From: an uncultured Desulfobacterium sp.
GTDB taxonomy: Bacteria > Desulfobacterota > Desulfobacteria > Desulfobacterales > Desulfobacteraceae
Direction: 5' to 3'
Assembly: GCA_937124525.1 (NCBI GenBank)
Contig: CAKZLA010000547.1
Span: 1 to 33,174 of the forward strand
DNA: 33,174 bases
The notes under the pieces were generated by a model that searched no databases, was not told the DNA's origin, and saw only the letters and a list, made by a program, of their open reading frames with translations. The position numbers were made by a program, and so were the translations under genes. Shown here piece after piece: positions 15,520 to 24,237 of this stretch. Position 1 is the first letter of the stretch. Each line of letters opens with the position of its first letter.

Positions 15520-17394
15520 ATGGGTCGTTTTGATGACTTTGAGCTGCCCGTTGAAAAAATTCAGGCCTATCCCCTGGTTTTTGAAGCGCTGGTGCCACCG
15601 GAATGCAGTATTTTTCAGGATGTGAGGCGGTATCAGAGTGTAACCTCCAGCCTGGATGTGAGAATCATTGATATCAACGGGAAAATTCCCCTGGAACAGG
15701 GAATGACACAAATCCCCATGGCCAGCTTGTCTGCCAATGCACGAAAGGAGTTCATTGAATACCTGAAAGTGCGGGTGACAAGGGGGGACAACATTGGCTC
15801 CCTATGGGTTTTTTTCCGTTCAGAAGATAAAAAAATCATCACAGCCTATGGTGCCAACGTGGTGCACAAGGACTCCCTCCAGGGGCAGTCCCGGGCCATT
15901 GCCCTTCTTAAAGAACTTCAAAAAGGGGGACCCAGAACCACCTTTTTGATTAAGCTTGCTGTGATTTTGGGAGTATTGGCCCTTGTGTCCGCAGGGGGAT
16001 ATGCCCTGTATGATAAATTTTTCACCGGTAAATCCTTTGAGCTCTCACTGGGAAGCAGCGATCCTGACTCCATGGAAATGGTGTTCTACAATGAACTTTT
16101 CCCAGAAGTGTATTCGTGGCTGGATTCAGATAAGCCTGATGAAAAAAAAATTGCAGAAACCCTTTTAAACCCCGACTATGTCAAAGACCTTCTCTCCTGC
16201 ATGAATCAGGAAGCCTACCAGGACACTTCGGATTCCGATGCCAATTTTAAAAGCACCCGATTGGCACTTTTTGTCTATTTTAATTACAACAAGGCCGTGA
16301 CCAAGGCCCTGCGAAAATATGAAATGCAGCTGTCTGGAACAGAGATGAAGCGTCTTGCCAGGATTTATTCCTGCGCTGAGTCGGGCTACACCAGCAATGT
16401 ATTTTATTTCAAGGTGGGGGATCTGAACATCAAACAGCCCCAGGTGAGCCAAATCCTCAATGAGAACATGGTCTCCTACACAGATTATAAACGGCTAAGG
16501 GACTCCCAGGAATTCTCCCAGATGCTCAAGGCTGATACCATTGACTTTAAAATGAAAAATTTTCTTGCCGATGTATATACTTTCTCGCCCCTGAAAATAG
16601 AGGCCCCCCTGGATGACATTGACTGGTATCTGCTGGCCGGAAGAGACACCACGGGCAAGCTGTCCTTTGCTGCCTTTTTCAAGAGAGACGAGTCCACCCT
16701 GGTGCCCCGGCGCATTGCCTCGGCCCTCATGGGTGCAGGTGGCACAGACCAGACCTACACCTGGTATGCCATTGATGATACCCAGCAGCGGGAATTGAAA
16801 ATTTCCAATACTTCAGCCGTTTATTTCACGGACAAAATCGGGCAATCCTTTAAACTGGCACTGATTGCTGAAAAGATTGAAAATATGCAATTGAGCCCCA
16901 TTGAGTCAAACTTTCCCGTGGCAGTACACCGGGAATTACTCATGGAAGATTCCAAGGGAAAATATGGTATCCAGTGTTATGATCCCTTGACATCCCTTGT
17001 CTTGTCAAACCTCATTAATAAATCCTCCTTTGAAAAGAGCAGCCATGTTACCTTGAAGCGGGACCCCATCCAGGTCAATACCTCCCTTGTGCAGCTATCC
17101 AAGGATGACAGCTCCTCCACCCAGGCGGTGAATATCAGTCCGGGACGATCGGGGATTGTCAGCCTGTTTAAAAATGCAGATCATTTCCGGGGAAAGCTTG
17201 CAAATGGCCGGGTGGTGAAATTTGAGCGGGCAGACGTTAATCTTTTTAATCCCTTTTCATTCATGGTGTACAGTGACAGTATCACCTTTAGCTACAAGCA
17301 TGAAATCAATGGAATGAAATTTGGAATTGATGAGAAAAAACTTGAAATCATCAAGTCCGTGGATGGCGGCTACCAGATCACCGAGCAGGATTGA
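15520..17394 (+). CDS. Single-pass membrane protein, first gene of the Srf-like cassette, unknown function
   Basis: I do not recognise this family. The 624-residue protein has a soluble N-terminal domain of about 140 residues (mixed alpha/beta, no signal peptide), one strongly hydrophobic helix at about 143-166 (FLIKLAVILGVLALVSAGGYALY) with basic residues before it, and a ~455-residue C-terminal region rich in Asp, Ser and aromatic residues. By the positive-inside rule the N-terminal domain should be cytoplasmic and the large C-terminal part periplasmic. It is followed after 55 bp by a dynamin-like NTPase and then an actin-like ATPase. The arrangement suggests an envelope-anchored partner for two cytosolic nucleotide-driven proteins, as the SrfA position is in srfABC loci. 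I see no sequence reason to call it SrfA itself. Confidence 0.7.
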   Translation: MGRFDDFELPVEKIQAYPLVFEALVPPECSIFQDVRRYQSVTSSLDVRIIDINGKIPLEQGMTQIPMASLSANARKEFIEYLKVRVTRGDNIGSLWVFFRSEDKKIITAYGANVVHKDSLQGQSRAIALLKELQKGGPRTTFLIKLAVILGVLALVSAGGYALYDKFFTGKSFELSLGSSDPDSMEMVFYNELFPEVYSWLDSDKPDEKKIAETLLNPDYVKDLLSCMNQEAYQDTSDSDANFKSTRLALFVYFNYNKAVTKALRKYEMQLSGTEMKRLARIYSCAESGYTSNVFYFKVGDLNIKQPQVSQILNENMVSYTDYKRLRDSQEFSQMLKADTIDFKMKNFLADVYTFSPLKIEAPLDDIDWYLLAGRDTTGKLSFAAFFKRDESTLVPRRIASALMGAGGTDQTYTWYAIDDTQQRELKISNTSAVYFTDKIGQSFKLALIAEKIENMQLSPIESNFPVAVHRELLMEDSKGKYGIQCYDPLTSLVLSNLINKSSFEKSSHVTLKRDPIQVNTSLVQLSKDDSSSTQAVNISPGRSGIVSLFKNADHFRGKLANGRVVKFERADVNLFNPFSFMVYSDSITFSYKHEINGMKFGIDEKKLEIIKSVDGGYQITEQD

Positions 17395-17449
17395 CCTTGG
17401 GTGATCGACCCTGTTGAATGAAATAATTGTCAGGAGAGAATAAATTCCC

Positions 17450-18940
17450 ATGCGTTTTAACGAAAGCCGCCTGGTGCGGCTAAAAGATAATATTCAAAGT
17501 ATCATTGAAAAATTAAAAATTGTCCCTTCCCGTCAAAAAGAAAGAGCGTCTTTAGTGGTTACAGCCTGCCGGGAGTGTCTGGAGCATGTACCAGCCACAG
17601 ATACCCCGGTGTACGTCCACATCATGGGCACAGACAAATCCTTTAAAACCAGTTATCTTCTGGACCTGTTTGGCCATGAAGCCCTGGGAACTCTTTTTTC
17701 AGTCAAGACCCATAACACCTCGGAAAACACAGCAGTCCCATGCCTGGTGGAGCCTTCTGATGCCGTGAACCGCATCCTCATAAGGCAACTTGCCATCAGT
17801 ACCGGGCAGATCATCCGGGATGATATCACCCCGGACCTTTTTGGCAAGCTGTACGACCTTTCCCAGGGGGCAGTGCCCGACGATTATCTGCTCCAGGTAT
17901 TGGTACCCTCCGCACAAACACCCATGACCCTGCCGGTGATTGAGTACCCCGGGATCAAAGAGGGGGCAGATGCCATGGAAACCCAAAGGGCACTGCACAA
18001 AACCTTTGAAAAAAATCTGGTGGATAATCTCATCCGGTTCCCCGGTATTTTGGTGGCCTGTTTTCAACATAAAATTGCCATCCCCCTGGGCCATCCCATG
18101 GATATTATTTTGAGAAAATACCGGGAGGTGCTGGACACCGGTCCCCTGGATCGCAAATTGCCCCTGGTGGTGTCCCTCCAGGGGGAGAGCGCCATTGCCG
18201 GATATTGTGGTAACACCCATGTGGAAAAGGATATTGCCACGGATTTCAAGAGCTACACCGCCTTTGATACCATTATCCAGCTGGTGAATCCCTGTAATGG
18301 GAGTTATCCGGTGACCTTTGGTGCTCCAGGTCCCTACGTGGAGGGCTGGATTTCCGGGTTAAGCCGGTACAAAAACCTTGAAGAAATCCAGGAGAATATC
18401 ACCCTGGATGGGGGCATTGCCTGGTCCCGGGCCCTTCTTGAATCCATCTGTGGGGGTGAGACCATAAGAGAAGCCCTGGATATTATTTTTTTGATGCCCT
18501 GGATAACCCAGGCGGAAAACTGCATCACCGATGCCATGGCCGCGCTCAATGAGATCGAAACCTACGATGAGGTGGCTGAGGTGAAAGAAAAAATGCGCCG
18601 GATCATTGTCCAGGGGCGGTATCACGCCATCAGAAGCTATTTTAATAATGAGATGGCCACCCAGGCAGATGGCATTGTGGACAACCACGATCGGTTCTGG
18701 AATTCTGTTTTTGCCCAGTATCTCATGCAGTTTTTTGATGACGACGGGATGTGCCAGCGGGTGTCAGAAGAGCTGTGGCAAAACATGAAACAACGCCTGG
18801 ACGGTGGAAACAAGGGCTTTCTGGGCACCCGGGAGGAAGATCTGCCCTATATTATAATGAACAGTGCTGAATTGTATGTGCCCAATGCCCTGATTCGGGG
18901 AGATATTGCGGTCATGGGAAGAGCACTGGAGGACGAATAA
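17450..18940 (+). CDS. Dynamin-like P-loop NTPase, SrfC-like, with degenerate motifs
   Basis: The 496-residue protein begins with a charged helical stretch, followed by a strand and a P-loop-like motif MGTDKSFKTS (residues about 59-68). The usual second glycine of GxxxxGK[ST] is replaced by Phe. A G3/Walker B-like VIEYPGIKEG lies near 163-172, where Glu takes the place of the Asp of DxxG. No clean NKxD (G4) is visible. The C-terminal half (about 300-496) is mostly alpha-helical, as in dynamin-like proteins. The general plan matches the SrfC/'virulence factor' group of P-loop proteins found beside SrfB. AGGAGAG precedes the ATG. The stop codon overlaps the next start (TAATG), indicating tight coupling with the actin-like protein. 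The altered motifs could mean weak or absent hydrolysis. Confidence 0.55.
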   Translation: MRFNESRLVRLKDNIQSIIEKLKIVPSRQKERASLVVTACRECLEHVPATDTPVYVHIMGTDKSFKTSYLLDLFGHEALGTLFSVKTHNTSENTAVPCLVEPSDAVNRILIRQLAISTGQIIRDDITPDLFGKLYDLSQGAVPDDYLLQVLVPSAQTPMTLPVIEYPGIKEGADAMETQRALHKTFEKNLVDNLIRFPGILVACFQHKIAIPLGHPMDIILRKYREVLDTGPLDRKLPLVVSLQGESAIAGYCGNTHVEKDIATDFKSYTAFDTIIQLVNPCNGSYPVTFGAPGPYVEGWISGLSRYKNLEEIQENITLDGGIAWSRALLESICGGETIREALDIIFLMPWITQAENCITDAMAALNEIETYDEVAEVKEKMRRIIVQGRYHAIRSYFNNEMATQADGIVDNHDRFWNSVFAQYLMQFFDDDGMCQRVSEELWQNMKQRLDGGNKGFLGTREEDLPYIIMNSAELYVPNALIRGDIAVMGRALEDE

Positions 18941-20700
18941 TGCTGTTTGATTTTTTTAAACGAAAGAAAAAAAAGGTGGATGATTTTCAGCTGGAGCTGG
19001 CAGATGACAACCGCCTTTACTACGAAACCATTGCCGGAAGAACGTCAAGGGATCCCAATAACCGTGAAGAGTATATCCTTTTTGTGGATTTTGGCTCCTA
19101 CCGCACCTCTGTGCTCTGCTGGCCCTGTAGCTTTGGCCGGGATAAAATCACCGACACCTGGAAGTATGTGGTGCACTACGAAAATGGCAAAGGCACCGAA
19201 GGGGGCTTTCCCTCTGCTTTTATCAATCCTCCCTCGGGTGATGAACGCGATTTTGCCTTTGTGGATAATTTTGATGAGATCAATATTTCCAACAGCCAGA
19301 TTGTCAAAAGTGCAAAATCGGTGTTTGCCAGTAAATTTGCCGCCTACAAGGGCAATGTCCCCCAGTTCAGAATTTATATTAAAAAGGTGCTGGAGGAGAG
19401 CTTTAAATATATCACTGCTCCCAAGGAAGGGCGGCCCTGGAACGGCCCTGCCGTACCCGTGATTACGGAAATTCGGGTCACAGTACCGGATCTTTTCATT
19501 GAAAATTTAAGAAATGGATACCGGGACAGCATCTATTCGGTGTGCATGGAATTTGCCGGCCACAATAAGTGGAAACCTTTGCTTCCCCCCAACCTGAGAA
19601 GTCTTAAAAAAACCTTTGTGAATATATCCGCCGATGAGAGCGGGTCCTGCGAACTATACTTTCTCAATCTTATCAAGCTCATGCCTTTTTGGGATCTGTC
19701 CAGTGAAAAGGATCGACTGCCGGATTTAAAGGAGGTTGAGTTCCTTTTTTCCCAGAAGAAAAACACCCTCCAGGAAAAAAAGAAAGGCCTGACCTTTGTG
19801 GTGTGTCATGTGGACATTGGCGGCTTGACCACCGATGCCAGTATCCTTCTTATGCGCTCCTTTGAAGACCAGGATCTGGGTATTACCACCACCCTGAAGC
19901 GAAAAGAGTCCTTTTCTGAAAAAAAGGCGGGGGAGTACTTTAACGAGGTCTTTAAGGAAACCCGAATGCCCGATGATGAGGAAAAATGGTGGGATTCTGA
20001 CATCTTTATTGAAAAGGAATTTTCCCGGTTTCTGGAGCTACTCTTTGGCAAACAGTACGCCCTGCTCCAAGAGTGGCGAAAGGATCAATGCCTGGATGGG
20101 ATATACTTTTTGATTTCCGGACGGCCCACCAAGGCCACCAAGGTACGGGAGATCATTTCCCGGTTTATATTGCGCGAATTTAATAAGGAAGAGCTGCTGC
20201 TTTTGCCAGAGCATTGTCTGTTCATGGCCGATTATTATCATGTGGGTAAAAATCAGGAGGGGGAGCGCTACGCAAAGAAGATTGATAACTTTGAAAAGCT
20301 CATCACCATTCTTGGCAATGTTTATACCCTTTATGACGGGTATGAAATTGACTTTGATGAGCACCGGTATTACATCGCCCTGGACGTGGACACCCGCTAC
20401 ACCAACCGTATGGAGATATTGCCGGGCAAACAATATAATATGGAAGATTTTGAGAATTATCAAAAGGCGGCCCAGCGTAACAATGTGCTACATCTGGCCT
20501 TTACCCGTATTTCCTCCGGGGAAAATGCCACCCGGTTTCTCACGGTGAAGAAAATTGCAAGACAGACAGCCTATCCCACCATCAAGATTGCCGATAAGCA
20601 TGAATTTGATGACCAGGCCTGGATTACCCCTTCTTTGATCATTACCAATCTGGATCAGAATGACCAGGCCTTTGATCTGGCCTGGGCTTCCCATGTGTAA
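18940..20700 (+). CDS. Actin/Hsp70-fold ATPase, SrfB-like
   Basis: The 586-residue product shows the three nucleotide-binding signatures of the actin/Hsp70/MreB superfamily. Phosphate-1 is FVDFGSYRTS (Asp50), phosphate-2 is VDIGGLTTDAS (Asp at about 292), and an adenosine-type motif LISGRPTKATKVREII lies near 391-406. The [ST]GRP form of the last motif is the pattern I associate with SrfB-family proteins. SrfB of Salmonella is about 990 residues, so this would be a compact member. A basic N-terminal tail (FKRKKKK) could contact membrane or nucleic acid. The ATG overlaps the stop codon of the dynamin-like gene. In known loci SrfB and SrfC are neighbours and their function is unresolved. The actin-like fold is well supported; the SrfB link is inference. 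Confidence 0.7.
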   Translation: MLFDFFKRKKKKVDDFQLELADDNRLYYETIAGRTSRDPNNREEYILFVDFGSYRTSVLCWPCSFGRDKITDTWKYVVHYENGKGTEGGFPSAFINPPSGDERDFAFVDNFDEINISNSQIVKSAKSVFASKFAAYKGNVPQFRIYIKKVLEESFKYITAPKEGRPWNGPAVPVITEIRVTVPDLFIENLRNGYRDSIYSVCMEFAGHNKWKPLLPPNLRSLKKTFVNISADESGSCELYFLNLIKLMPFWDLSSEKDRLPDLKEVEFLFSQKKNTLQEKKKGLTFVVCHVDIGGLTTDASILLMRSFEDQDLGITTTLKRKESFSEKKAGEYFNEVFKETRMPDDEEKWWDSDIFIEKEFSRFLELLFGKQYALLQEWRKDQCLDGIYFLISGRPTKATKVREIISRFILREFNKEELLLLPEHCLFMADYYHVGKNQEGERYAKKIDNFEKLITILGNVYTLYDGYEIDFDEHRYYIALDVDTRYTNRMEILPGKQYNMEDFENYQKAAQRNNVLHLAFTRISSGENATRFLTVKKIARQTAYPTIKIADKHEFDDQAWITPSLIITNLDQNDQAFDLAWASHV

Positions 20701-20730
20701 GCCTTGGGATTGCCGCATTTTTGTTCTGAA

Positions 20731-21993
20731 ATGAGAAAATATATCGGATGGATCATCTTTGGCACCCTTGTCTTGTATCTTGTGAGCATTCCTGTACCCG
20801 TTGTGCTGGCGGTGCCGATGCTGCTTTCCTGGCTTGTGCCGATTCTGATGTGGCCCACCCTCGGGAAGAGCGCTCGCAATCAGACCTTAGCGCTCATGGC
20901 AATGGGCTCCATGCTTTTGATTTTTTCTGCCCACAGGGGTATTTTTTTCGGGTGGCAACAAATTCTTGCCCCCAATCTGCCACTGCTTGTCATGTTTGTT
21001 GCCGTCTCTTTTCTTGGCCTGACAAACACAGGTATGGAAGACAACACCCTGCCCAAGGGGAAAAAAGCTGTCATCATAACGGCCTTTGGTACCCATCTGC
21101 TGGCAGCCGTCATTAATTTGTCTGTGCTGTTTGTTTTTGGAGATCGACTTCAGAAGAACGGTACCTTAACACGGCCCCAACTGATTATTCTGGCCCGCTC
21201 ATTTTGTGCTGCGGCATGGTGGTCTCCCTTTTTTGTGGCCACCGGTGTTGCGCTGACCTATGCTCCGGGAATGCTGTGGCAGAAAACGCTGATTCCCGGT
21301 CTCCTCATGAGTGTCATTGCCATTGGGTACTCAATTGTTGAAGTGTGCTTTTTCCGAAAAGAAGAATTCTCCGGTTATCCCATTAAGGTGGAAAGCCTGA
21401 CAGTCCCGGCGTTCTTTGCCGTGGCAGTGATTTGTGCCCATTCTTTCCGGCCGGACATCAGCATTATGAATCTCATCAGTCTGCTTTCCCCGTTGGGTGC
21501 ACTGATTTTTATGAAATCAAGACCACGGCTGACAACCCTGGGCAGTTTTATAAATACTCGGCTGACATCCGTGAGCAGTCAATTTGCCCTGTTTCTTGCT
21601 GCCGGGGTTTTTTCCACCGGTATAAAAGCCATTACCCATGTGTATCCAGCGGTGTTCACCCTGGAAGGGGCAACCTTTACCGCCACCATGTTTTCTGTGA
21701 TTCTGGGAGGGATGGTCCTCCTATGCATCATGGGGGTGCACCCCATTGTCAGCATATCCGTGGTGAGTCCCTTATTGATACCCCTTCATCCGGGCAATTC
21801 CCAGTTGGGTTTTTTATTTCTCAGTAGCTGGGCCATATCAACGGGCAGTAGTCCCTTGTCAGGGGTTGGATTGGCTTTATTAAGCCGATACCGGGCATCG
21901 GCCCGGGGAATCATACAGAACAACTGGCATTATGCCATTGTGATGTGGGCCATTACCTCCATGATGAACATTTTTTTCTTTGGTGCGCCATAA
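20731..21993 (+). CDS. Polytopic inner membrane protein, transporter-like, end of the Srf-like cassette
   Basis: About 420 residues with roughly eleven or twelve hydrophobic helices spread over the whole length and short charged loops, the look of an ion-transporter-superfamily secondary transporter. A repeated character is visible: both halves contain Gly/Pro/Ser-rich segments (WWSPFFVATG near the middle, WAISTGSSPLSGVG near the end), as in permeases with inverted repeats and re-entrant loops. I cannot name a substrate. I use the ATG at 20731; TTG at 20704 would extend it by nine residues, and neither has a strong Shine-Dalgarno. It begins 30 bp after the actin-like gene, so it is probably the last gene of the same transcript. 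Whether it belongs functionally or just follows is open. Confidence 0.65.
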   Translation: MRKYIGWIIFGTLVLYLVSIPVPVVLAVPMLLSWLVPILMWPTLGKSARNQTLALMAMGSMLLIFSAHRGIFFGWQQILAPNLPLLVMFVAVSFLGLTNTGMEDNTLPKGKKAVIITAFGTHLLAAVINLSVLFVFGDRLQKNGTLTRPQLIILARSFCAAAWWSPFFVATGVALTYAPGMLWQKTLIPGLLMSVIAIGYSIVEVCFFRKEEFSGYPIKVESLTVPAFFAVAVICAHSFRPDISIMNLISLLSPLGALIFMKSRPRLTTLGSFINTRLTSVSSQFALFLAAGVFSTGIKAITHVYPAVFTLEGATFTATMFSVILGGMVLLCIMGVHPIVSISVVSPLLIPLHPGNSQLGFLFLSSWAISTGSSPLSGVGLALLSRYRASARGIIQNNWHYAIVMWAITSMMNIFFFGAP

Positions 21994-22078
21994 TCTGGCT
22001 TTTTTGGCCTTGACATATACTGAAGCTGGTGCAAATGATAATTGGAATATCTTTATACCTTTAATCTTAGGAGGATCT

Positions 22079-22288
22079 ATGAAGTCTGACAAGATAATGA
22101 ATGGAATTTCAAAGGAGATAATGATATCTCTAAAACAGATGAAAAAAACAACCACAACAGACGAAAAATTAAAGCACAGCAAAATTATCAAGAATTTATG
22201 TGAGTCACTTGAGGTCTTCTTTGGTTTCATGGACGAAATATCAGAATATGATTATGATTATGACGATGATGGCGACATTCCCTTCTAA
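22079..22288 (+). CDS. Small acidic-tailed protein of unknown function
   Basis: A 69-residue protein with a strong Shine-Dalgarno (TTAGGAGG) five bases upstream of the ATG. The first two thirds are helical and basic (many Lys, a run of Thr), and the end is strikingly acidic with alternating Tyr and Asp (EYDYDYDDDGDIPF). No family was recognised. The stop codon lies within the left arm of a perfect 15-bp inverted repeat. The strong ribosome-binding site is the main argument that it is real. Confidence 0.55.
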   Translation: MKSDKIMNGISKEIMISLKQMKKTTTTDEKLKHSKIIKNLCESLEVFFGFMDEISEYDYDYDDDGDIPF

Positions 22289-22337
22289 CATTAAGGATTG
22301 TGTCGACCTGCAAGATTGATCTCAATCCTTAATGTTA
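22286..22337. repeat. Perfect 15-bp inverted repeat
   Basis: TAACATTAAGGATTG (22286-22300) and CAATCCTTAATGTTA (22323-22337) enclose a 22-base loop. The left arm contains the stop codon of the small protein. There is no T-run after the right arm. It may terminate transcription, protect the mRNA end, or be an element boundary, since the right arm runs into a 17-bp sequence repeated at 27291. Confidence 0.8.
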
Positions 22338-22348
22338 TGACCAACCCC
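22332..22348 (+). repeat. 17-bp direct repeat, copy 1
   Basis: ATGTTATGACCAACCCC occurs here and identically at 27291-27307, each followed by (C)ATTA. A shorter match, TGACCAACCCC, occurs at 30727-30737, just after the stop of the U32 peptidase-family gene. The two full copies flank about 5 kb of accessory sequence. Confidence 0.6.
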
Positions 22349-22453
22349 ATTATTTTCAAAAATGGCCCAGGTTATGATCAAGCCCGGCAACTCCATGATC
22401 AAACGCTAACATTGAATTCTGACAGCCAGCAATATGAGAAAGGAAATACGCAA

Positions 22454-23497
22454 ATGAAGCTTCAAAAGGTAAATCCATGGCAATTGTATATTCAAGTGAT
22501 AAAAAAACAGGTGATATTCTCCACATTGGCTGTTGTCGTGCTGATGTACTGGGGCTGTGGAATCACTGCCCGGGCTGCAACAACTTCCGGGGAGGCCCCC
22601 CTGAGCCCTGATTATAGCAAGATATCTTCTTGGGTATTCCAGGCACCAACGCCGGATAAACCTGTGGATGTCTTTTACATTTATCCCACAATTTATGGAG
22701 ACTCCTCTCCGGCGAACATGGACATAAACAATGCCTCCTTGCGAAAAACCGCAGAGCATCTCATGGATGCCCAGGCTGGTGCCTATTCAAAAACAGCCAA
22801 TTTGTTTGCACCCTACTATCGCCAGATGTCATTTGCCAAATTGGATCCCCAGACAGATATGTTCCAGAATAAATATTTCAAACTGGGCTATTCCGATGCT
22901 TCCCGGGCCTTTAACTATTATCTTGAACACTTCAACCAGGGCCGGCCTTTCATCCTTGCCGGTCACAGCCAGGGGGCCATGATGCTGATTACCCTGATGC
23001 GGGAGCAGTTCAATAATCCGGAACTTCAGAAAAAGCTGGTGGCTGCCTATTTACTCGGATACTCTGTGACCCAGAAGGATTTCACCACTTATCCCTGGAT
23101 GAAACCCGCCACCGGTGCCACAGATACCGGGGTCATTATTTCTTATAATACCCAGTCCCCTGATGCCACGGATTCTCCGGTATTATTGCCGGGGGCATAT
23201 TGCATTAATCCCTTAAGCTGGACAACAGATGGAACACCGGCGGACAAAAGCTTAAACCTTGGTGCCGTGTTCTTCAATGACACCACCAGCCACATTGACC
23301 GGGAAGTTGTCCATTACACCGGTGCCAGGGTGGATCCAAAAATCGGTGCCCTTATCGCCACCCCTCCGGATACCCTGGACGTTGGCGACTTCCCTCCAGG
23401 GATATACCACAGGTTTGATTATGCCTTGTGGTATCGTAACCTTCAGGCCAATGTGGCCCTTCGGTGCCAACGCTACCTTGACCAGAAGGGGCAATAA
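22454..23497 (+). CDS. DUF3089 family alpha/beta hydrolase, exported
   Basis: About 347 residues. After a basic N-terminus there is a hydrophobic stretch at about 16-35 and a possible signal peptidase site after TARA; a Cys near residue 36 is not in a good lipobox. The mature part matches the DUF3089 lipase-like family: DVFYIYPTIYGD at the start, LFAPYYRQM in the middle and the nucleophile elbow GHSQGA (Ser172). DUF3089 proteins are predicted serine hydrolases of unknown substrate, related to lipases and esterases. I chose ATG 22454 with GAAAGGA about 10 bases upstream; in-frame upstream residues do not form a signal peptide. It lies beyond the inverted repeat and has no obvious operon partner. 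Confidence 0.8.
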   Translation: MKLQKVNPWQLYIQVIKKQVIFSTLAVVVLMYWGCGITARAATTSGEAPLSPDYSKISSWVFQAPTPDKPVDVFYIYPTIYGDSSPANMDINNASLRKTAEHLMDAQAGAYSKTANLFAPYYRQMSFAKLDPQTDMFQNKYFKLGYSDASRAFNYYLEHFNQGRPFILAGHSQGAMMLITLMREQFNNPELQKKLVAAYLLGYSVTQKDFTTYPWMKPATGATDTGVIISYNTQSPDATDSPVLLPGAYCINPLSWTTDGTPADKSLNLGAVFFNDTTSHIDREVVHYTGARVDPKIGALIATPPDTLDVGDFPPGIYHRFDYALWYRNLQANVALRCQRYLDQKGQ

Positions 23498-23672
23498 ATC
23501 CCAGCGGTAAAAAATGGGAGTGGTTCCTTGGTGTTAGCTTTTTGTCACCGCAGAGTTTCATCAATCATGTGTGCACCGGGTATGGGTGGGTCCTGGGGGA
23601 TACCGGAAAATGCCTGGGCCAGAGAGAGCCATTTCCCGGCATGTTCGCCCTGCCATTTTAACCGGGTATCTG

Positions 23673-23828
23673 CCAGGTTTCCATTAAACGCGCCGTGGCA
23701 AAAGATCAGGCATTCATGTCCGGCCCATACCATGGCAATCTGTCCCCGGGCATCATGGTGCGAATGTGCTGAAGCAGGCGGGTACGCGTCCTGCGCCAAT
23801 ATAACAGCAGCTCATCCGTTTTTTTGAA
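23673..23828 (-). pseudogene. Remnant of a DinB-like (TIGR03084 type) metal-binding protein gene
   Basis: Reading leftward right after the GNAT stop codon, the frame gives TDELLLYWRRTRTRLLQ, then PGDRLPWYGPDMNA, a TGA stop at 23708..23706, and then in the same frame SFATARLMETW. From memory, intact TIGR03084/DinB-superfamily proteins have PWYGPxMSARSFATARLMETW at this place, so the TGA appears to replace a CGA arginine codon. The frame breaks again soon after. Both ends of the gene are missing, so it is a decayed fragment. A frame at 23545-23799 overlaps it but has no recognisable content. Confidence 0.6.
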
Positions 23829-23829
23829 T

Positions 23830-24237
23830 TTAATGATCCTCCCCCTGGTAGATCCACATGGGTATTGTTTTGCCCGCCCTTTCAAAACCGCACTTGTTGT
23901 AGAACTGCACTGCATTGCCGTCGGCTGTGAGCATCTGCTGGTGGAAGTCACCATATTTTTTCTGCATGACGTCCATCATTTTACGTCCGACCCCTTTCCC
24001 CTGATAATCTGGATGCACCAGCATGTGAGGGTAATAGACCACCAGACATCCATCGGAGATGGCATTGGTAATTCCAACCATCCGCTCCCCCACCCATGCC
24101 GAAACAAGGGAATGGGAGTTTCTCAGGGCTTTGTAAAGTAGGTCTGGTTTCTCTGCGGATGACCACTGATTACGTTTATACAGTTCCATGAGCTGCTTTT
24201 TTGGAATTTCGCGTACTTCCTTGATGACAACTTCCAT
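23830..24237 (-). CDS. GNAT family N-acetyltransferase
   Basis: A 135-residue acetyltransferase of the GNAT fold, which transfers acetyl from acetyl-CoA to an amine. The acetyl-CoA-binding motif A is clear: MLVHPDYQGKGVGRKMM, with QGKGVG at 79-84. It is followed by the C-terminal signature AVQFYNKCGFERAG, in which a Tyr commonly acts as general acid. AGGAG lies 6 bases before ATG 24237; the frame is open further upstream but those residues are not GNAT-like. The substrate is unknown. It is a single gene on the minus strand in an accessory region, next to a gene remnant. Confidence 0.88.
   Translation of the reverse strand: MEVVIKEVREIPKKQLMELYKRNQWSSAEKPDLLYKALRNSHSLVSAWVGERMVGITNAISDGCLVVYYPHMLVHPDYQGKGVGRKMMDVMQKKYGDFHQQMLTADGNAVQFYNKCGFERAGKTIPMWIYQGEDH

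Noticed and set aside
22008..22041. Promoter TTGACA with GATAAT ahead of the small protein
   Set aside because: The spacing is about 20 bases, too long for a confident call.
23545..23799. An 84-codon minus-strand frame overlapping the DinB-like remnant
   Set aside because: The remnant with recognisable family sequence uses another frame. This one has no recognisable content and no ribosome-binding site.
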